Shown: positions 1 through 6,975 of the stretch, piece after piece
How the letters are laid out: each line of letters begins with the position of its first letter
Numbering within the stretch: position 1 is the first letter of the stretch
Assembly (NCBI RefSeq): GCF_915070105.1
Contig: NZ_CAJZFJ010000032.1
Coordinates: 1-24,096 of the forward strand
DNA length: 24,096 nucleotides
Reading direction: 5' to 3'
Source: an uncultured Porphyromonas sp.
GTDB taxonomy: Bacteria > Bacteroidota > Bacteroidia > Bacteroidales > Porphyromonadaceae
Position numbers and translations under genes: made by a program
Notes under the pieces: model-generated
Seen by the model: the letters and a program-made list of their open reading frames with translations, nothing else
Databases searched by the model: none
What the model was told of the DNA's origin: nothing

Positions 1-77
1 TCGGCATTTCTCGTATCCAGTTCCGTGAGATGGCATCTGCCGGTCTCATCCCTGGTGTGAAGAAGGCCAGCTGGTAG
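1..77 (+). CDS. rpsN: 30S ribosomal protein S14, C-terminal end (partial)
   Basis: Reading from base 3 gives 24 codons and a TAG stop at 75-77. The peptide runs GISRIQFREMAS, then AGLIPGVKKASW. This matches the conserved C-terminus of uS14 (E. coli ends GLSRIKVREAA...GLKKASW), a small-subunit protein of the 30S head. Bases 1-2 (TC) would fit the Phe codon normally found before this segment. The start lies outside the window. In the usual spc operon rpsN is followed within a few tens of bases by rpsH, but here two hairpins and about 300 non-coding bases follow, so rpsN looks like the last gene of its transcript. Identification is firm; whether it belongs to the main ribosomal operon or is a separate copy cannot be seen. 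Confidence 0.9.
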   Translation, partial: GISRIQFREMASAGLIPGVKKASW

Positions 78-92
78 TCACATCCTCACTGT

Positions 93-110
93 AGGGGCAC
101 CCTAGCCCCT
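93..110 (+). terminator. Small hairpin after rpsN
   Basis: Arms AGGGGC (93-98) and GCCCCT (105-110) enclose a 6-base loop, 15 bases past the rpsN stop. There is no U-tract, but terminators of this group often lack one. It probably acts with the larger hairpin that follows. Confidence 0.45.
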
Positions 111-119
111 GCGGTCTCG

Positions 120-164
120 TTCACCACATCGCCGCCCTATACTCTAGGGTAGCGATGTGGTGAA
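120..164 (+). terminator. Strong hairpin terminator after rpsN
   Basis: A perfect 13-bp dyad joins TTCACCACATCGC (120-132) to its complement (152-164). A second 5-bp stem, CCCTA/TAGGG (135-139, 145-149), stacks inside it. Its position just downstream of rpsN, and the absence of coding sequence, support a terminator. No run of T follows. Confidence 0.6.
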
Positions 165-396
165 TTGCTCTAGGGGGCTACTATCATAGGGTCACCAAAG
201 ACCTGCTATGTGAAGCGTCTTAGCCCTTTTCCTTAAAGCGAATATTATACCGATTGTATATTATTATCATTCAGAGCTAGGGCTTCTCTTTCCCGATCTA
301 AGGCGTGGAGGGAAGCCTGTGTGCTAAACCAAATTAATAAGACAGAGAAATGGGAAACTACTCTGGATACCCATCCTTGGGGTAAAGTCTTCCTTG
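165..396. other. Gene-free, AT-rich spacer before the LicD-like gene
   Basis: No ORF with a plausible start is present. A bulged hairpin (CATAGGGTC at 185-193 with GACC-TG-CTATG at 200-210) is the only structure seen. The part from about 230 to 340 is AT-rich. No TAnnTTTG promoter for the next gene was found, so how that gene is transcribed is unclear. Confidence 0.5.
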
Positions 397-1242
397 ATGA
401 AGGTCTTCGCAGATCTTATCAAGCTCTGTGAAGAGCATGGGCTTACATACTATCTCAGTGGTGGTACTGCTATCGGTGCTGTCCGGCATAATGGCTTCAT
501 CCCCTGGGATGACGATATCGATATCTATCTCCTAAGAGATGACTATGAGCGTTTCCTCTCCTTGAGGAATAGCCTCCCTAAGGATAGCCCCTACGAGATC
601 ATCGATATGCAGAATCCGGGCTACTATCTCCCCTTCGCAAAGTTCTGCAAGAAGGATTCTACAATCTGGGAGCATGGCAATATCCCCTTCCTCATGGGGC
701 TCTATGTCGATGTCTTCCCTATGGATGAATTTAATGAGACCAAGGAGAATATTAAACTAGCATCTGACTACCGCAAGGCATGGGAGGCTTATCCTCGGAG
801 CCTAAGGAAGCATAAGCTACAGCACTTCACGTCCAAGATTCGCCAGGGACATCTTCGTCCTATCCCTCGAATGATCGAGGATATTCTCTGGATCTGTCCT
901 CGGGAGCATGTCTACAGAGAGCGGATCATAGAGATGGACAGAGCGATCAAGGAAATCAAGGGCGATTATCTTTACTGCTACGGGCTGAATCGAGGTGCAC
1001 TGAATAAGGTGTATCCTAAGGATTGGTTTGCAGAGCGAGTCGATATTTCTTTTGAGGGGCTGACTGTCAAGATCCAAAAGGGCTACGATAACTATCTCTC
1101 CAAGCAGTTTGGTAACTACATGCAGTTCCCTCCCGAGTCTGAGCGTCTGAGCACACATAAGCGATTCTTCCTAGAGCTTGACCATCCTCGTCGTTCACAA
1201 GAGGAGGTTCTTGCTATTAAAAAGGAGCTCGGAGAGCTTTAG
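397..1242 (+). CDS. LicD-family phosphotransferase-like protein
   Basis: A 281-residue protein. Residues 22-45 carry the signature of the LicD family (nucleotidyltransferase fold): SGGTAIGAVRHNG, then FIPWDDDIDIY, where the DDDID cluster (about 39-43) is the expected metal/nucleotide site. LicD enzymes transfer phosphocholine or similar phospho-substituents to surface glycans, so a role in decorating LPS or capsule is inferred. There is no signal peptide, which fits a cytoplasmic enzyme. ATG at 397 follows an in-frame TTG at 394. The frame stays open back to base 328 without another good start, and the short N-terminus before the motif suggests the 5' end may be slightly trimmed or misread. 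Composition is more AT-rich than its neighbours and no glycan cluster surrounds it, which may indicate transfer. The substrate cannot be told. Confidence 0.8.
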   Translation: MKVFADLIKLCEEHGLTYYLSGGTAIGAVRHNGFIPWDDDIDIYLLRDDYERFLSLRNSLPKDSPYEIIDMQNPGYYLPFAKFCKKDSTIWEHGNIPFLMGLYVDVFPMDEFNETKENIKLASDYRKAWEAYPRSLRKHKLQHFTSKIRQGHLRPIPRMIEDILWICPREHVYRERIIEMDRAIKEIKGDYLYCYGLNRGALNKVYPKDWFAERVDISFEGLTVKIQKGYDNYLSKQFGNYMQFPPESERLSTHKRFFLELDHPRRSQEEVLAIKKELGEL

Positions 1243-1284
1243 TCATCCCCCTCTGTTTGTATCCCCTCTGATACTGTGACTCCT

Positions 1285-1482
1285 ATGCGAAGACGATTAC
1301 TCCTCTCCCTCCTCTCTGCCCTTGTCCTAGTGATCGGGGGCGCCAGCTCGGATAGCCTAGCCTCAGAAGCCAGGCGTTGTACAGGTAGCCCGTACTGCCG
1401 AGCCTGCAAGAATTGTCGCTATTGTAAGCATTGTTCTCGTCCAGGCAATTCCTGTGGCGTCTGCGCACCGCCTCGGAGATAA
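1285..1482 (+). CDS. Small secreted Cys-rich (CxxC repeat) protein
   Basis: A 65-residue protein starting at ATG 1285; a GTG at 1276 would add three residues. MRRR followed by a hydrophobic stretch (LLLSLLSALVLVIGG) is a clear signal peptide ending near SLA or SEA. The mature part is only about 36-40 residues and contains eight cysteines spaced C-x5-C-x2-C-x2-C-x2-C-x2-C-x6-C-x2-C, with many Arg/Lys and little else. The even cysteine number and repeated CxxC suggest metal binding or a disulfide-knotted peptide in the periplasm or outside the cell. It starts 42 bases after the LicD-like gene, so the two may share a transcript, and the strong dyad after it closes the unit. The function is not recognised. 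A coding role rests on the signal peptide and the ordered cysteines. Confidence 0.65.
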   Translation: MRRRLLLSLLSALVLVIGGASSDSLASEARRCTGSPYCRACKNCRYCKHCSRPGNSCGVCAPPRR

Positions 1483-1497
1483 CTCTAAGGAGATGAA

Positions 1498-1556
1498 ATA
1501 TACAAACGACAGTGCCCCTAGCTCATAGCGAGCTAGGGGCACTGTCGTTTGTATAT
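1498..1556. terminator. Bidirectional terminator with 27-bp perfect stem
   Basis: Arms 1498-1524 and 1530-1556 are exact reverse complements around a 5-base loop. The dyad lies between two convergent genes, 16 bases after the stop at 1482 and 18 bases before the minus-strand SusD stop at 1574, so it can terminate both. T-rich bases (CGTTTGTATAT) close the right arm. Confidence 0.85.
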
Positions 1557-1573
1557 GCTACTAGGTGGAGGGG

Positions 1574-3232
1574 CTAGTAGCCAGGGTTATTCTTCCCGAA
1601 GTTGGGGTTGCGGTCGATGACGCTCTGGGGGATCGGGAGGTAGCGGAAGTGTGGGCGGAAGGTGCGGTTCTCTACCAGCTTGGCTTGTGGCGAGGCACTG
1701 GGGTCGATCGTAGCACGAGTTTGAGGGTTCGTACCCTGAGCATTGACTGTTCCTACCATACGCTCTAGTGGGCCGTTAAGAACGGTCTCGGCTAGCATCT
1801 TGCCATCAGCACCCTTCCAGCGGAGGATGTCGGCACGGCGAAGCCCTTCGCCTGCAAACTCTACTGCACGCTCACGATGGATCAGCTCACGGAGCTTGTC
1901 CTTGGTCGCATACTTCGCTTCGTCTACCTTGGGCATCCCAGCACGCTGACGCACGAGGTTGATCTTGGCATAGACGTCTGCTGAGGGGCCGTGTAGCTCG
2001 TTCTCTGCTTCTGCGTAGGTGAGCAGCACCTCAGCATAGCGGAAGACGATAGGGCAAGCATTCGTAGACCACATGTCTGCATACTGATTAGCTGGGTAGG
2101 TGTACTTGTTCCAGGTCAGTCCAGTCTTGGAGCTATTATTTGCGCTCTCGGGGTAGTCTTCGTTCTTCTTCTGCTGTCCCTTCTCATCGGTGATCGTTTG
2201 GTCGAGGGAGTTGTAGATGAGCTGTTTTCCCTTAGGGTTGAGGTAGTTGGCACCTGGGTAGCAGATGGTCATCCCTAGGCGAGGGTCTCGATCCTTGAAG
2301 GGGTGCGTAGCATCATATCCAGAGCCGGTCTCGTCGATGGTAAGCCCATTCTTCATCTCGTAGGTATTGACGAGGTTGGCGGTGGGTACCATGGATGACC
2401 ATCCCCCTACGGCATTATTGAGCATCGATCCGATGGCAGTATAGAGAGGCTTGATGGTCTCTAGGTACTGTACGGCGGCGATGATCTCTGTGGAGCTCTG
2501 TCCCTTTACGGTGAAGAGCTCTTGGTAGTCACTCTCTAGGCTGTAGATGCCGAGATCGATGATCTCCTTAGCCTTATTCTTAGCGATCTCCCAGTCTCCA
2601 TAGTAGAGTGCTTCACGCATTCTGATGGCTAGGGCGGCACCCTTGCCTAGGCGACCACGGACGACGGAGGCCTGTAGGTCGGGGAGTGCTTCGTCGAGGT
2701 CCTTGGCGATGTAGGCACGTACCTCGGCCTCGCTCTTGCGGGGGAGGCGGGCTTCATCAGCGAGCTCGGGGAGCTCGATAATGGGTACTCCTCCATAGAG
2801 GAAGTTCATCGTGAAGTACTGATAGGCACGGATGACCTTGGCCTCAGCGATGATGCGCTTCTTCTGAGCCTCTGGGATAGAGGGGATCTGCTCGATCTGC
2901 TTCAGTAGGAGGTTACAGCGACCGATGGTTGCGTAGCCGTAGAAGGAAGCACCGGGGCTGCTGGGGCTCATCGTACCATTACCGATGGCTCTAAAGCCCT
3001 CATGCGCATGGAAGCTAAAGCCGAAGTCTGAGAGGCAGTCCATGTAGAGGATCGTCGATCCGCTCTCCCAGCCATCGTAGCATCCGACGAGGAACTTCTC
3101 TGCGTCCTCGGCGGTCTTCCATGTGGTCTTCTGTGAGAGCTGGCTACGGGGAGCAGTGTCGAGGAAGCCAGAGCAGGAGACACTACCAGCTGTCAGGAGA
3201 CCAGCCAGTAGGTACTTATATAGATTGTTCAT
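1574..3232 (-). CDS. SusD/RagB-family outer-membrane nutrient-binding lipoprotein
   Basis: About 552 residues from the ATG at 3232. An upstream in-frame ATG (3259) would overlap the end of the SusC gene and bury the signal peptide, so 3232 is preferred. The signal peptide MNNLYKYLLAGLLTAGSVSC ends at Cys20, the lipidation site. It is followed by SGFLDTAPRSQLS and TTWKTAEDAEKFLVGCYDGW, typical of the SusD N-terminus. The C-terminus has FRYLPIPQSVIDRNPNFG and ends NPGY, a family hallmark. SusD proteins form the lid of a SusC barrel on the cell surface and capture oligosaccharides or peptides. The gene starts 13 bases after the SusC stop, indicating co-transcription. No glycosidase or protease gene is adjacent, so the ligand cannot be inferred; in P. 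gingivalis the related RagAB pair takes up peptides. Confidence 0.93.
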   Translation of the reverse strand: MNNLYKYLLAGLLTAGSVSCSGFLDTAPRSQLSQKTTWKTAEDAEKFLVGCYDGWESGSTILYMDCLSDFGFSFHAHEGFRAIGNGTMSPSSPGASFYGYATIGRCNLLLKQIEQIPSIPEAQKKRIIAEAKVIRAYQYFTMNFLYGGVPIIELPELADEARLPRKSEAEVRAYIAKDLDEALPDLQASVVRGRLGKGAALAIRMREALYYGDWEIAKNKAKEIIDLGIYSLESDYQELFTVKGQSSTEIIAAVQYLETIKPLYTAIGSMLNNAVGGWSSMVPTANLVNTYEMKNGLTIDETGSGYDATHPFKDRDPRLGMTICYPGANYLNPKGKQLIYNSLDQTITDEKGQQKKNEDYPESANNSSKTGLTWNKYTYPANQYADMWSTNACPIVFRYAEVLLTYAEAENELHGPSADVYAKINLVRQRAGMPKVDEAKYATKDKLRELIHRERAVEFAGEGLRRADILRWKGADGKMLAETVLNGPLERMVGTVNAQGTNPQTRATIDPSASPQAKLVENRTFRPHFRYLPIPQSVIDRNPNFGKNNPGY

Positions 3233-3245
3233 TATCGTAGTCACG

Positions 3246-6200
3246 TTAGAAGGATACATTTAGCCCAAGGGAGTGCGTACGCAGCAGAGGATAGGAGGAG
3301 AGACGCTGGCTCGTAGCCTCGGGGTCGATATTGCCACGCATGTTATCCAGGGTGAAGAGGTTCTCGGCCGAGTAGTACACACGTACGGAGGATACGCCGA
3401 GAGTTGCTAGGAGGCTCTTGGGCAGGGTGTAGCCGAGCTGGAGATTCTTCAGGCGGAGGTAGTGTGTGTTCTGTAGCCAGAAGGTCGAGCTTACCTCGTT
3501 GTGATTAGCGTGTCCGCTGAGGTAGGCACGAGGCATCTTGCCTGATGGGTTCTCGGGGCTCCAAGCCTTACGCCATTCCGTAGAGGGGTGTCCTGTATCC
3601 CCAGCGAAGGAGCCGAAGACCTCGGAGCTGTAGAGGCGAGAGGCTGCTGCCACACCGCTAAACATAGCCGAGAAGTCGAAGGAACGCCAGCCGAGGTTGA
3701 AGTTCAGAGCGAACGTATAGGCAGGCTCTACGGGGTTAGTATATACACGGTCATTACCGTCGATCTTACCGTCGCCATTGACATCGACGTAGCGGATATC
3801 CCCAGCCTGAGGACGAGAGCCGAAGGGAGTGCCATACTTAGCTACGAACTGGTCGGCCTCCTCCTTGGACTGGAAGAGTCCGTCTGCCTTGTAGAGGTAG
3901 TAGGTCTCGAAGGGATGCCCGACGGCGTTGCGTGTACCGGCAGTGCCGTTCATATACTTGTTCGCTCCGAGGCTGAGGATCTTATTCTTGTTGTAGGTGA
4001 AGTTACCGCCTACACCCAGAGTCCAGTCTCCGAAGGTCGTCTGATAGTTCAGTGCTACCTCGACCCCCTTGTTCTCCATCGAGCCTACATTAGCGTAGTA
4101 GGGATTGAGGGGGAACTCTGCAGGTACGTCTACCTTCATGAGGATGTCGGTCGTCTTGCGTGCATAGAGATCGATCGACCCCGTCAGCTGTCCTGATAGG
4201 AAGCCAAAGTCAAGGCCGACACCCACGTTGCGGCTCTTCTCCCAGCTGATATAGTTGAGCTTGAGATCGGTCTGGGCATAGCCCGGAGTCAGGCTGCCGC
4301 CGAAGGGGTAGGTCGCTCCGATGTTGTAGGTGTTGAGGGCTGGATAGTAGTCGTTCAGAGCCTCTTGGTTACCCAGTAGACCCCATGAAGCACGTAGCTT
4401 CAGATCGCTTAGCACGGGGAAGAGGGGCTGCATGAACTCTTCCTTGGAGAGACGCCAAGCAGCGGAGAAGGAGGGGAAGTAACCCCAGCGATAGCCATCG
4501 GCGAAGCGGGAAGAAGCATCTGCACGGAAGTTGGCCTCGAGGAGATACTTGCCATCGAAGTCATAGTTCAGACGCCCAAACCAAGAGAGCATGCGTAGCT
4601 GTGCAGTCGTCCCCTCATTCTGCTGGGTCGAGGAGGAGCCTGCGCTGAGGTCAGTGAGGTCGTTCGAGGGGAAGTCCTTGCGCTTACCCTGCATGAACTG
4701 GGTATGGAAGTCCTCTGCGTGCCACCCGAGGAGCGCCTTGATGTTGTTCTTGCCAAAGCTCTTGGTGTAGTTGGCAAAAGCATCGAAGTTGGCACGGGTC
4801 CAGAGGTAGTAGCGTTCATCGAGGTTGTTGGGCGAGGTCACCTTGTGATCATTGTACTTGATGAAGGGGACGAAGGCCTTGTAGTGCTGGAGGCTCGCTA
4901 CATAGGCGACGTTGGCCGTGAGGGTAAGCCCCTCGAGGACGTGGAAGTCTAGTCCCCCAGTGGCGGAGATATTGTGGTTATCTCTATCTATCGTCTGTCC
5001 AGAGTCTAGCCAAGCTAGTGGGTTACCGTCACCCGTTGTACCCCAGCTCTTGCCGTCCTTGCTACGTCCGAGGATCCAAGGGGAGATGATATTCAGCTGT
5101 CGGATGATCTGGTCTGAGCCCCCCGATACATACGCATTGTTGGGGTCGGAATATTTATTCTTGATGTAGGAGAGACCGAGGCGAGCCTTGATGAGGCGGC
5201 TGAGGTTGAGGTCGAGGTTGGTACGTGCGTTGAACTGGTTACGCTTGGCATTGGGGAGGATACCCGTCTGTCCTAGGTAGCCAATAGAGGCCATGTAGCG
5301 CACCTGCTCTGTACCCCCACTGACATTGACATTGTGGTGCTGCATGAGGGCTGTGCGGAATGCTAGTCTATACCAATCCGTATTGGGGTGTCTCTCTGGG
5401 TCACTGCCGTCCTTGAACTTCTTCAGGTCATCGTCCGAGAAGCGTGGAGCCTTACCAGCAGCCTGCATGACCTTATTATATAGGGAGGCATATTCGTAGG
5501 AGTCCATACGCTCCATGAGGCGGGTGGCATTCTGTATCCCGACGCTACCCGAGTAGCTGACACGAGCCTTGCCGGACTTACCACGCTTGGTCGTGATGAG
5601 GATGACACCATTGGCAGCCTTGGAGCCGTAGATGGCAGCGGAGGCTGCATCCTTGAGCACAGAGAGGCTCTCGATGTCACTTGGATCAAGCATGTTGAGC
5701 GTCCCAGACTCTAGTCCATCGATGAGGATATAGGGGTCTGCGTTGTTCAGGGTACCAGTCCCACGGATGCGGAGCTTACCGCCGTCGAGTCCAGGAGCAC
5801 CGTTGGTAGCGGTGATGGTGAGCCCAGGGACGAGGCCTTGTAGGCCGTTGCTGAGGTTCTGTATGGGGCGGGCTTGTATCTGCTTAGGGTCAAGGGCGGT
5901 GACGGAGCCCGAGAGATTGACCTTCTTCTGTGTGCCATAGCCCACTACGACGACGTCTCCGAGGAGCTGAGCATCCTCCTTGAGCGTGATCTTGAGTTGT
6001 GTCTGCCCAGCTACGGATACTTCCCGTGTTTCGTAGCCGATACAGCTGATGCGTAGGATCGCATCCTTTTGTACCCCCGAGAGGGTGAATGCGCCATTGA
6101 CGTCTGTGGTGACACCCTTTGATGGGGTCTTCTTGAGCACGACAGAGGCACCGACGATAGGCTCGTCTTTGGTATCCACGATTGTGCCGTGGACGGTTAG

Positions 6201-6290
6201 CCCCTGAGCCATGAGCTGTGGGGCTAGATAGGTCGATAGGATCAGCAGCCAACTGAACCAAAGAGACCTAAGGATGAATGTCTTCTTCAT
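3246..6290 (-). CDS. SusC/RagA-family TonB-dependent transporter
   Basis: A 1014-residue outer-membrane barrel, normal length for SusC. The signal peptide is residues 1-28 (cleavage after LMA). A CarboxypepD_reg-like domain follows (about 32-118: LTVHGTIVDTKDEPIVGASV). Next come the VVVVGYGTQKK segment and the plug (SLSVLKDAASAAIYGSKAAN with GVILITTKRG), and then the beta-barrel, ending in an aromatic residue (LGLNVSF). The barrel imports ligands handed over by the SusD lid, powered by TonB-ExbBD. It is the first gene of a two-gene operon. The 5' leader is about 145 bases and contains three hairpins. No anti-sigma/ECF pair lies next to it. The long plus-strand ORFs opposite it are shadows. 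Confidence 0.95.
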   Translation of the reverse strand: MKKTFILRSLWFSWLLILSTYLAPQLMAQGLTVHGTIVDTKDEPIVGASVVLKKTPSKGVTTDVNGAFTLSGVQKDAILRISCIGYETREVSVAGQTQLKITLKEDAQLLGDVVVVGYGTQKKVNLSGSVTALDPKQIQARPIQNLSNGLQGLVPGLTITATNGAPGLDGGKLRIRGTGTLNNADPYILIDGLESGTLNMLDPSDIESLSVLKDAASAAIYGSKAANGVILITTKRGKSGKARVSYSGSVGIQNATRLMERMDSYEYASLYNKVMQAAGKAPRFSDDDLKKFKDGSDPERHPNTDWYRLAFRTALMQHHNVNVSGGTEQVRYMASIGYLGQTGILPNAKRNQFNARTNLDLNLSRLIKARLGLSYIKNKYSDPNNAYVSGGSDQIIRQLNIISPWILGRSKDGKSWGTTGDGNPLAWLDSGQTIDRDNHNISATGGLDFHVLEGLTLTANVAYVASLQHYKAFVPFIKYNDHKVTSPNNLDERYYLWTRANFDAFANYTKSFGKNNIKALLGWHAEDFHTQFMQGKRKDFPSNDLTDLSAGSSSTQQNEGTTAQLRMLSWFGRLNYDFDGKYLLEANFRADASSRFADGYRWGYFPSFSAAWRLSKEEFMQPLFPVLSDLKLRASWGLLGNQEALNDYYPALNTYNIGATYPFGGSLTPGYAQTDLKLNYISWEKSRNVGVGLDFGFLSGQLTGSIDLYARKTTDILMKVDVPAEFPLNPYYANVGSMENKGVEVALNYQTTFGDWTLGVGGNFTYNKNKILSLGANKYMNGTAGTRNAVGHPFETYYLYKADGLFQSKEEADQFVAKYGTPFGSRPQAGDIRYVDVNGDGKIDGNDRVYTNPVEPAYTFALNFNLGWRSFDFSAMFSGVAAASRLYSSEVFGSFAGDTGHPSTEWRKAWSPENPSGKMPRAYLSGHANHNEVSSTFWLQNTHYLRLKNLQLGYTLPKSLLATLGVSSVRVYYSAENLFTLDNMRGNIDPEATSQRLSSYPLLRTHSLGLNVSF

Positions 6291-6437
6291 ACACTTGTGT
6301 CTAGTGAATTAAAATGTGGTTACACTGCATGCCACTCGGCTTCGGTGGCATGACGATCACTCCCTAAGGCATCATGGGTGGGAGCAAGTGATGAGCCTCT
6401 CGCCCGAGGCGCATCGTGGTATCCTATCTGTTGTATT
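6291..6437 (-). promoter_or_regulatory. Structured 5' leader of the SusC operon
   Basis: Read on the minus strand, the leader has three consecutive hairpins. The first is GCCTC/GAGGC around GGGCGA. The second is ATCAC-TTG-CTCCC pairing with GGGAGTGAT. The third is CATGCCAC/GTGGCATG around a 9-base loop. About 40 less structured bases then lead to the ATG. It resembles no riboswitch class that I can name with confidence. SusCD operons are known to be controlled by leader sequences and small RNAs in Bacteroides, so post-transcriptional control is plausible. Confidence 0.45.
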
Positions 6438-6443
6438 TCAGTT

Positions 6444-6451
6444 CAAACTTA
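6444..6451 (-). promoter_or_regulatory. Putative -7 element for the SusC operon
   Basis: On the minus strand this reads TAAGTTTG, a match to the Bacteroidota -7 consensus TAnnTTTG. It lies in an AT-rich patch (TATTTTTTATAAG). A TTG lies 14 bases upstream, closer than the usual 19-21, so the -33 element is weak and an activator may be needed. Confidence 0.5.
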
Positions 6452-6537
6452 TAAAAAATACGAGACAATACCTAGGATAGCTCCCGATATGCCCGGGGTC
6501 GGGTATGAGGGGAGGGAGTGAGGGGGCTATAGGGGGT

Positions 6538-6577
6538 AGGTCTAATGGGGCTAATAGGTCTAATAGGTCTAATGGGG
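6538..6577 (+). repeat. AGGTCTAAT short tandem repeat
   Basis: AGGTCTAAT occurs at 6538-6546, 6556-6564 and 6565-6573, with GGGGCTAAT between the first two. The array ends in GGGG. It looks like a slipped-strand microsatellite in an intergenic region. Confidence 0.7.
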
Positions 6578-6644
6578 TGGGTCGGTCAAATGGGTGCAAT
6601 GGGTCGGATGCCCCTGATTCACAGAGCTATCTAGTGTCTCATAG

Positions 6645-6713
6645 CGTGCATACTGAGAAGGCCATAACGCGCATACCGAGAGCGCCGAGACGCGCATACC
6701 GAGAGCGTCCCTG
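6645..6713 (+). repeat. 23-bp tandem repeat, three units
   Basis: Units start at 6645, 6668 and 6691, an exact 23-base period. The second and third share CGCGCATACCGAGAGCG exactly; the first is a diverged form (CGTGCATACTGAGAAGG). Degenerate traces such as TTACCGAGAGC near 6763-6774 suggest a decayed longer array. Confidence 0.75.
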
Positions 6714-6926
6714 CGCTCCTATAAAGAGCGTTCCCGTCACCTATGTAAGGTGATTAGAGCGTTCTTACCGAGAGCACTTTGGGGATGTAATGTGTGTGGG
6801 GTACCGAGCTAGGAATGAGTGTTATAGCTGAGGTGCTTTCGGGGGAGCAGGGGGCTGGCGATTGGGCTCCCTGTGGAGAGATGCGCCCCTGCTACGATAC
6901 TAAGTCGGATGGATGCACTAAATGCC

Positions 6927-6934
6927 TATATTTG
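6927..6934 (+). promoter_or_regulatory. Putative -7 element for the triple TonB_C gene
   Basis: TATATTTG matches TAnnTTTG and lies about 42 bases before the ATG at 6976. No TTG is present 18-21 bases upstream. A small dyad, ATGCC (6922-6926) with GGCAT (6937-6941), flanks it and could be an operator. Confidence 0.4.
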
Positions 6935-6975
6935 TGGGCATATAGCAGCATGATATAACATCATTATTAAGGTAT

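Larger units (their letters stand above)
6452..6926. other. Gene-free region with short tandem repeats
   Basis: About 470 bases between divergent promoters. It contains a G-rich stretch with AGGTCTAAT repeats and a 23-bp tandem repeat (both listed separately). The possible plus-strand ORF here (from 6505) translates to low-complexity Gly/Arg/Ser/Asn from the repeats and is not supported. A further hairpin-prone stretch lies at about 6838-6895, with GGGCTCCC and AGCAGGGG/CCCCTGCT pairs. Confidence 0.5.

Noticed and set aside
237..431. Open frame overlapping the start of the LicD-like gene, ending in LRRSYQAL
   Set aside because: It has no ATG and no similarity to the LicD N-terminus, so it is not taken as a frameshifted 5' part of that gene.
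3588..4196. 202-residue ORF opposite the SusC gene
   Set aside because: It is a shadow of the strong SusC reading frame on the other strand.
6505..6753. Plus-strand ORF of 82 residues rich in Gly, Arg, Ser and Asn
   Set aside because: It spans two unrelated tandem repeats and is low-complexity, with no signal or domain.
6838..6920. Possible riboswitch (cobalamin-like or other) before the triple TonB_C gene
   Set aside because: Several GC-rich stems can be drawn, but no consensus box of a known class was found, and the likely -7 element lies downstream of it.
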